Of a stretch of DNA of 20,473 bases, positions 15,923 through 20,473 are shown piece after piece (the stretch's first letter is position 1; each line of letters opens with the position of its first letter). Made by a program: the position numbers and the translations under genes. Source of the stretch: Baffinella frigidus (lineage: Eukaryota > Cryptophyceae > Cryptomonadales > Baffinellaceae). Where the stretch lies: the NCBI GenBank assembly GCA_026770585.1, contig MU646313.1:1384460-1404932 (forward strand), in the 5' to 3' direction. The notes beneath the pieces are model-generated. The model searched no databases, had not been told where the DNA came from, and saw nothing but the letters and a program-made list of their open reading frames with translations.

Positions 15923-16340
15923 CCCCTGTCCCGGCTGCCTGCCCCGCCACCTTCGATCCAGTGGCCTGCATTCAGGGGGGGGGAGGGTTGATAATTTAGG
16001 GTTCCCCTCTAGAGTTTATAATTTACGGTTCCCCTGTCTCGGCCACCTGCCCTGCCACCTTTGATCCCGAGGCCTGCGTCAAGGGGGTTTAGGGTTTAGA
16101 GTGGAGGGTTCCCCTAGAATTGAGGGTTCCCCTAGAATTGAGGGTTCCCCTGTCTCGGCCGCCTGCCCCGCCACCTTTGATCCCATGGCCTGCGTCAAGG
16201 GGGGTTGAGGGAGTATAATTTAGGGTTCCCCTTTAGAGTTTATAATTGATGGTTCCCCTGTGTCGGCTGCCTGCCCCGCCACCTTCGACCCCGTGGCCTG
16301 CATTCAGGGGGGGAGAGGGGTTAGGATCTTTTAGGGGTAG
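15923..16340. repeat. ~108-116-bp minisatellite
   Basis: The unit CCCCTGTCTCGGCCGCCTGC, CCGCCACCTTTGATCCCGTG, GCCTGCGTCAAGGGGG is followed by a short TTTAGGG- or TTGAGGG-like linker and GGTTCCCCT. It starts at 15923, 16031, 16147 and 16255. Further copies are at about 16473 (partial) and 16700. On the minus strand each unit has a CAG|G acceptor-like start and stays open for about 14 codons, so it might be a multiplied exon, but I cannot show that. Confidence 0.8.
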
Positions 16341-16369
16341 GGCTCAGCGCCGGTACTCAGCACATCAAT

Positions 16370-16472
16370 ATCCCTTAAGTGGCCAGTAGGCTCATACGCC
16401 CTACCGCAGGGCCCTAGGACCTGCCTAGGACCTCTTGCGGGTCAATTTTGACCGGCTGGCCACTTAAGGGAT
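16370..16472. mobile_element. Foldback with 17-bp perfect ends
   Basis: ATCCCTTAAGTGGCCAG (16370-16386) is exactly inverted at 16456-16472. The interior includes CCGCAGGGCCCTAGG / CCTAGGACCTCTTGCGG, a second pairing. It has inserted between minisatellite units. The preceding sequence CAGCGCCGGTACTCAGCAC recurs at about 16911. Confidence 0.75.
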
Positions 16473-16512
16473 GGCCACCTTCGAACCGGACGCCTGCTTC
16501 CAAGGGGGGTTC

Positions 16513-16679
16513 ACAGGGGTACCTCGCTCATAAGAAACGGCCCCTCCCATAGGACCACCATAGGGCCCTGGACACATCAGAAACCGACTCCTCCTAGGAC
16601 CCCACAGTAGGCCTGTGTCCAGCGCCCTATGGTGGTCCTATGGGGGGGGGGCAGTTTCGTATGAGCGAGGTACCCCTGT
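16513..16679. mobile_element. GGTACC MITE family, long copy
   Basis: Ends ACAGGGGTACCTCGCTCATA and TATGAGCGAGGTACCCCTGT. It is longer than its relatives (167 bp against about 118) because the centre holds a second ATCAGAAACCG...CCTAGGACC segment, as if one element had partly copied into another. It splits minisatellite sequence. Confidence 0.8.
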
Positions 16680-16699
16680 AGGGTTGAGAATTGAGGGTT

Positions 16700-16912
16700 C
16701 CCCTGTCTCGGCCACCTGCCCCGCCACCTTTGATCCCGTGGCCTGCTTCCAGAGGGGGGTTTAGGGTTGAATTTTTGGGGTTTGGGGTTTGGGGTTTGGG
16801 GTTTGGGGTTTGGGGTTCGGGGTTTAGAGTTTAGGGGGTGGGGTTTGGGGTTTGGGGTGTGGGGTTTAGCGTCTAGGGTTTAGGGTTTAGGGTTTAGGGT
16901 TTGGGGTTCAGC
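16700..16912. repeat. Last minisatellite unit followed by a TTTGGGG/TTTAGGG array
   Basis: A further CCCCTGTCTCGGCCACCTGC unit (16700-16757) runs into GGGTTTG heptamers (about 16778-16865) and then GGGTTTA (16866-16905). Confidence 0.85.
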
Positions 16913-17078
16913 GCCGGTATTCAGCACACACCACGATAGGGGAAGAGGAGCCTCAGACTTCGTCTTTTGTCCCCCGGGTGCAAATTCACCGCCCCCTCTC
17001 GAAGTTTTCGTTTGCAACGGAGAGGGCACGTGACCTCTCTTTAAGTCCTGCGCAGACACAGCCTCGGTGGGGGTGCAT
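16913..17078. other. Unassigned sequence
   Basis: No ORF, splice pair or strong repeat beyond the CAGCGCCGGTATTCAGCAC motif shared with 16345. Confidence 0.4.
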
Positions 17079-17197
17079 ACAGGGGTACCTCGCTCATAAG
17101 AAACCGCCGCCCCCCTAGGACCACCTTAGGGCCCTAGGCATAGGCCTACTGTAGGGTCCTAAGGGGGTGCGGTTTCTTATGAGCGAGGCATCCATGT
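17079..17197. mobile_element. GGTACC MITE family, complete copy with TA borders
   Basis: CAGGGGTACCTCGCTCATAA pairs with TTATGAGCGAGGCATCCATG, the right end having drifted. TA lies immediately outside both ends (17078-17079 and 17197-17198), the clearest support for a TA target duplication. Confidence 0.8.
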
Positions 17198-17280
17198 ATA
17201 TGGCGGTTGGTAGTGATCAAGGTCTCTCTCTAGCAGGTTTCAGCGGCAAGGTGAGTGGGGCAGCAAGAATTGGTTTTCGG

Positions 17281-17425
17281 AAAGGCTTGGGCTTTTGAAT
17301 AACCCCTAAGCGATAAGACCTAGGACCCTACGTTTTATTCAACCGGTTGGGACATAGGGGGTTTCCTATGGACCAGGTAACGGAAAGGTGGCCCGATTTG
17401 GCCCCAAAATCCCTTCGTAGCCCGC
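17281..17425 (-). repeat. Dispersed family D, inverted copy
   Basis: The reverse complement carries CGGGCCACCTTTCCGTTACC, CCCCCTATGTCCC, TAGGGTCCTAGGTCTTATCG and AGGGGTTATTCAAAAG, in the order seen at 18545-18712. Confidence 0.7.
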
Positions 17426-17426
17426 T

Positions 17427-17640
17427 ATCCACTCGAGGCTAGAAATGTGAGTATTTTAAAAGTTTTAACTTTACAAGTCCTTTGCAAGAGGACCGCTGTG
17501 TAATAATTTTTACACAAATATCACGTTTGGTCACGTTACTGGGGGAATTCCCCCAGTAACGTGACCAAGCCTGCCCGTGACTGGTACTAAATTTAACAAT
17601 CCCACATTTAAAATACTCCATCTTCCAGCCTCGAGTGGAT
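17427..17640. mobile_element. GGTCACG-hairpin foldback, complete copy
   Basis: Outer arms ATCCACTCGAGGCTAGAA (17427) and TTCCAGCCTCGAGTGGAT (ending 17640) enclose GAGTATTTTAAA / TTTAAAATACTC and a central 42-bp perfect palindrome (17527-17568) built from TTGGTCACGTTACTGGGG and its inverse. It is about 214 bp with no ORF. It defines the family to which 1533-1670 and the middle of both large inverted repeats belong. Confidence 0.8.
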
Positions 17641-17870
17641 GTGGAACGGCTTGGGCGGGCCCGACCTTGGAACTTGCGCCCAAGTGTTTGACCAGAAACC
17701 TGCCAACGAGAGAAACGTTCGATTATTACGGATCGAAATCAATATGACCACCATGTATTCTCCAGCGGGCGAGATGCCAGGCCTGCGTGAGGAACGGCGT
17801 GCGATCGAGAGGGCGTCACTTTACTGAACACTGCGCGAAGATGTGACTCAAATTGAGTCTATTTCAGCAA
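17641..17870. other. No recognisable feature
   Basis: A 62-codon plus frame is open at 17639-17827 but shows no motif or coding signature. Confidence 0.4.
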
Positions 17871-18190
17871 CAGATTAGTCAACAGCGGGAGTCTCGGGCA
17901 CAGACCCAACGATGCCATCTTATGGGTGGGCTTTGTGCTATGTTAAAGCTACGCCCAGGCTAAGATAGCAATTTCCCGACGGGTTTCGTGTTCTGGGTTT
18001 CGTGGCATTAGATTAGTCAACATTTAGATTAGTCAACACCAGAGATCTCGGGCGCAGACCCAACGATGCCATCTTATGGGTGGGTTTGGTGCTATGTTAA
18101 ATCTACGCCCAGGCTAAGATAGCAATTTCTACCCTTAACATAGCACAAAACGGTGATTTGAAGGGCTCGGGCGCTGTGCCAACGATGCCG
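17871..18190. repeat. ~100-bp direct repeat, two full copies and a fragment
   Basis: AGATTAGTCAACA, CAGACCCAACGATGCCATCT, TATGGGTGGGCTTTGTGCTA and ACGCCCAGGCTAAGATAGCA occur from about 17872 and again from about 18031. A shorter piece (GGCGCTGTGCCAACGATGCC) is near 18169. A related version (GATGAGTCAACA ... CTGACCCGACGATGCC) is at 18900-18940. Confidence 0.8.
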
Positions 18191-18544
18191 AATTCGTAAT
18201 GAATACGATTTCGGGGATCTCCGATCCGATTTTGGTGTATCTTAATGCTCTAAATGCTGCCGCAGCTCAGCCCCGAAGCGAACTGGGCAGGGTTTGTAAC
18301 CAGACCGCTACCGAGCGAGGACGGGACACAATTTTAAAAACTTTAACCTGAATCCTGAAGGAAATGCACTTTTAAAATGAAAAGCCAGGACCGGAATCCC
18401 GGTCCAGACTGTCTTATATGTGCCGAGTTGGCTCGACAGCGGCTCCCCAGTTAAGGTTCTGAACACTCGCGCCAACGCAACCGAATCCAATTTTGATTCA
18501 AATCGGTCGGACTAGACAACAGTGGCGTGCCACACAGCGGGCTA
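18191..18544. other. No recognisable feature
   Basis: A short minus-strand frame (18308-18490) is open without a recognisable motif. A small palindrome, GACCGGAATCCCGGTC, lies near 18389. Confidence 0.4.
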
Positions 18545-18712
18545 CGAGGGGCTTTTCGGCCCATTTCGGGCCACCTTTCCGTTACCTTATCCATGGGAAC
18601 CTCCCTATGCCCCTACGGGTTGCCTACCGTAGGGTCGTAGGTGCAACCCGTAGGGTCGTAGGTCTTATCGCTGAAGGGCTATTCAAAAATCCCTTCGAAG
18701 GACTCTGTGTGG
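18545..18712 (+). repeat. Dispersed family D copy
   Basis: TTTCGGGCCACCTTTCCGTT, CCCTACGGGTTGCCTACCGT, a duplicated CCCGTAGGGTCGTAGGT, CTTATCGCTGAAGGG, then ATTCAAAAATCCCTTCGAAG. Confidence 0.75.
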
Positions 18713-18900
18713 ATGAGTCAGCAGTCGGGTGGTTTGTGAAGTAGTGTGATGCGCCAGCTAGTCATCAGTCGCGTGATGTGTCGCGTGATGAGTCAGCATG
18801 AGTCAGCAGTCACGCGGTTCGTGAAGGAGTGTGATTGGCCAGACGCTGACCTGACGTTTCGGGTTCCGGGTTTCGTGTTTCGAGTTCCGTGTAGACATGA
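18713..18900. repeat. GATGAGTCAGCAGTC direct repeat
   Basis: GATGAGTCAGCAGTCGGGTG GTTTGTGAAG (18713) recurs in altered form at about 18797 (GAGTCAGCAGTCACGCGG TTCGTGAAG), with GTCGCGTGATG repeats between them. It leads into GGGTTTCGTGTTTCG, related to 17985. Confidence 0.6.
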
Positions 18901-18906
18901 GATGAG

Positions 18907-19206
18907 TCAACAAAGGGAGGGGGCTGACCCGACGATGCCCTGCCGAAGCTCTGCCATTTCCGAGTCGCCTGCCAGGATCTTTGCCACCAGCCTGGTTTGG
19001 GGATTTGGTTTAGGTTTGGGGTTTGGGGTGTAAGGGTTGGGGTTTTCGGGTGGAGGGTTTAGGGTGTGTGGTTCGATGGTTGGATTTTGGGTTTGGATTT
19101 GGGGTTTAGACTTTATGCTTTATAGTCTAGGGTGCATGGTTCATGGTGCATGATTCATAGTTCAGGAATCAGTCTTTATGGTTTATATATATACATACAT
19201 TCATAC

Positions 19207-19240
<34 letters not shown>

Positions 19241-20473
19241 CACGTCAATATATATACACTTGTCAATTCCAATAGATGGACCATGAAAACCGGCTGAAAG
19301 TTTACGGTCACGCACCCGTCGATAGTGTGCTCCGCAGCCTTTGACAGCAGCCCCCGGATCGCCAGCCGCAGGCACAGCGTCGCCCCTGGCGGTAGGCGTT
19401 AGGGTTTGGGGTTTGGGGTTTGGGGTTTGGGGTTTGGGGTTCGGGGTTTGGGGTTTGGGGTTTGGGGTTTGGGGTTTGGGGTTTAGGGTTTAGGGTGTAG
19501 GGTTTAGGGTTTAGGGTTCAGGATTTAGGGTTTAGGGTTTAGGGTCTAATTCAATCCCGGGGAATTCCAGTGAACCACCACGCGATGCCAGCATGTTGGA
19601 AGTCAACATTCATTTGGAAGTCAACATTTGGAAGTCAACATTCCGAAGTAGAGGTGATCAGCCGGCGCAGCGAGAGTTCCTAAACCCTAAACCCTAAAGC
19701 CCACACCTCAACCCCAAATCCCAAACGCTCATGCTACCCTCTCCGAGGAGCCATCCCAAAAGGTGACAGTTGACTTTAGTCTGAGAGAGGGTTCGGGACG
19801 GTCTCCGAGACTGTAAAACACTTCAAAAAAACTGATTGCACGGTTTTGTACCAGAGTCACTTGCAAATAAGTCCACACACCGTAGGCGTTTGGCATTAAG
19901 TGGCACCGTCTCCAAGGCTGTCTAGGGCGATGCGTTTGAGGAGAGAGAAGGAGAGGGTCTAGCTCTGCCTGAGTTTTATTCTGGCTCGTCCTCAGCATTT
20001 AAGCGCAAAAATCCAGTACATAAGGGCGAATAGAAAGCCTTCAGGACCAGCCAGAATAAAACTCAGGCAGAGCTGGAGGGTGTTGGTTGCCCACGCGGTA
20101 AAAAGGTTGATTTTAGCGGCGGCGAAGAGCTCCAATTCCCATTTTTTTGGCGTGTTTCCCGGGTAGAATCAACTTCACTCGAAGATGGTGTAGTAAAATG
20201 ACATGGGCATTTATGGCCTGGCGTGGGTTCCGAAGAGAAACAGCCTCCGAGGAACCCTCCCCAAAGTTGTCAATTGACTTTAGTGGCAGGGTTGGGGAGT
20301 GGCACCGTCTCCGAGGCGGTCGAGGGCGATGGGTTTGAGCAGCGAGAAGGAGAGGGTGTTGGTGGCCCACGAGTGCGCCAGCAGCGACGCTACGTTCCCG
20401 ACTTGCTTGCGGCCCGCGGGGGTGCTGAGGCACTCATCCAGCTCCTTGAACGCGTCCCAAAAGCACAGCCTGT
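18907..20473 (-). CDS. NOM1/SGD1-like MA3-region protein, 3' part of gene (partial)
   Basis: I infer exons 20473-20306 (open at the window edge), 19385-19316 and 18991 to about 18935 or the TGA at 18907. Donors are GACG|GTGCCA and GACGG|GTGCGTG; acceptors are CGCCAG|G and AACCAG|G. All joins keep frame (phases 1 and 2). The first exon reads RLCFWDAFKELDECLS, then NVASLLAHSWATNT and LSFSLLKPIALDRLGDG; the second adds ATLCLRLAIRGLLSKA; the third LVAKILAGDSEMAELRQGIV. The order 'F-x-W-D-x-F-K-E-L, N-x-x-x-L-L-A-H, L-S-x-x-x-L-K, L-R-x-G-I' fits my memory of the C-terminal MA3 domain of NOM1/SGD1 nucleolar proteins, which act with RNA helicases in 40S ribosome biogenesis. The identification is by eye. 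The end is uncertain because the last exon runs into repeat-like sequence. The 5' part lies beyond the window. Confidence 0.55.
18992..19080 (-). repeat. Telomere-like array in the second NOM1-like intron
   Basis: CCCCAAA/CCCTAAA-type heptamers on the gene strand, degenerate away from the exon, end in CCCCAAACCAG|G at 18993-18992. The intron is 19315-18992 (324 bp) in my model. Confidence 0.75.
19180..19257. repeat. TA microsatellite
   Basis: TATATATACATACATTCATA followed by about 34 bp of near-pure (TA)n. It lies in the same inferred intron. Confidence 0.95.
19395..19545. repeat. TTTGGGG then TTTAGGG array in the first NOM1-like intron
   Basis: Thirteen or so GGGTTTG heptamers (19403-19480), then GGGTTTA (19481-19545). 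On the gene strand this array ends at CCTAACGCCTACCGCCAG|G, the acceptor at 19386. The intron spans 20305-19386 (920 bp). Confidence 0.9.
19560..19735. repeat. Short AGTCAACATT repeats and CCCTAAA patch
   Basis: TTGGAAGTCAACATT is repeated three times at about 19597-19642. A short CCCTAAA patch in the opposite orientation lies at 19681-19700. This is inside the inferred intron. Confidence 0.6.
19735..20097 (-). pseudogene. Duplicated, interrupted copy of the NOM1-like exon
   Basis: Reading the minus strand, GGGCAACCAACACCCTC (about 20093-20076), then ACCCTCTCCTTCTCTCTCCT, CAAACGCATCGCCCTAGACA and GGAGACGGTGCCACTT (about 19892) reproduce the end of the exon at 20306-20375, including its donor (GACG|GTGCCAC). 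The sequence downstream (TTGACTTTAGT, CTCCGAGGA) is also duplicated from 20238-20282. A hairpin element interrupts the copy at 19959-20075 and several bases differ, so it should not encode the same segment. It sits inside the intron that follows the intact exon. Confidence 0.75.
19959..20075. mobile_element. 117-bp hairpin element with a 6-bp target duplication
   Basis: AGCTCTGCCTGAGTTTTATT (from 19961) and AATAAAACTCAGGCAGAGCT (ending 20074) are exact inverses, within arms of about 33 bp. GAGGGT lies immediately outside both ends (19953-19958 and 20076-20081). The intact exon (20306-20473) has this site only once, which gives the empty-site comparison. No ORF is present, so it is non-autonomous. 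Confidence 0.85.

Noticed and set aside
19959-20075. Reading the hairpin element as a true intron of the exon copy
   Set aside because: It lacks a GT start on the gene strand, and the exact 6-bp GAGGGT duplication fits transposon insertion better.
20113-20433. 106-codon minus-strand ORF near the right edge
   Set aside because: It is in a different frame from the one giving the MA3-like sequence and has no motif; I treat it as a shadow.

Overview
This window looks like nuclear DNA from a microbial eukaryote, probably an alga or another protist. The few protein-coding stretches are broken by spliceosomal introns (all inferred acceptors read AG|G, and three of five inferred donors begin GTGCG). 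Telomere-like heptamers of the TTTAGGG class occur throughout, and there are CT and TA microsatellites and many small foldback elements. TTTAGGG telomeres occur in plants and green algae, dinoflagellates and chromerids, and some other algae, so I do not name a lineage. Nothing suggests a bacterium: there are no operons or Shine-Dalgarno-led genes.

Three minus-strand gene fragments are supported. (1) 2115-3198 is one long exon of an unrecognised protein, with a clear 3' splice site at 3199/3198. (2) 11735-13814 is a complete gene for a MYND zinc-finger protein with TPR-like helical repeats. I reconstruct four exons (13814-13121, 12863-12736, 12167-12099, 11878-11735) that join in frame to about 344 residues. 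(3) 18907-20473 is the 3' part of a gene resembling the MA3 region of NOM1/SGD1-type nucleolar proteins, with at least three exons (20473-20306, 19385-19316 and 18991 onward). A plus-strand ORF at about 3626-4177 carries a zinc-knuckle-like motif and may be a retroelement Gag remnant.

The rest is repeats. Heptamer arrays lie at 1-176, 1987-2132, 4495-5290, 11882-12092, 12388-12575, 12868-13085, 16760-16912, 18995-19080 and 19395-19545. Five of these are inside inferred introns of genes 2 and 3, where they make up much of the intron and often supply the sequence just before the acceptor AG. Foldback (MITE-like) elements include a GGTACC-ended family with probable TA target duplications (at least seven copies or pieces), a family centred on GGTCACG hairpins, a nearly perfect 100-bp hairpin at 8003-8224, and single foldbacks at 8459, 9506, 14268, 14760, 16370 and 19959. 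Several longer dispersed families recur. One inverted pair of about 0.66 kb (9900-10561 and 15030-15802) encloses the whole MYND locus.

The genes show no evident functional partnership. The main interest is architectural: telomere-like arrays acting as intron bodies, a tandemly multiplied 3' splice site in front of one MYND exon, and a duplicated NOM1-like exon interrupted by a hairpin element with a 6-bp target duplication. All splice models come from reading frame continuity only and have no transcript support.
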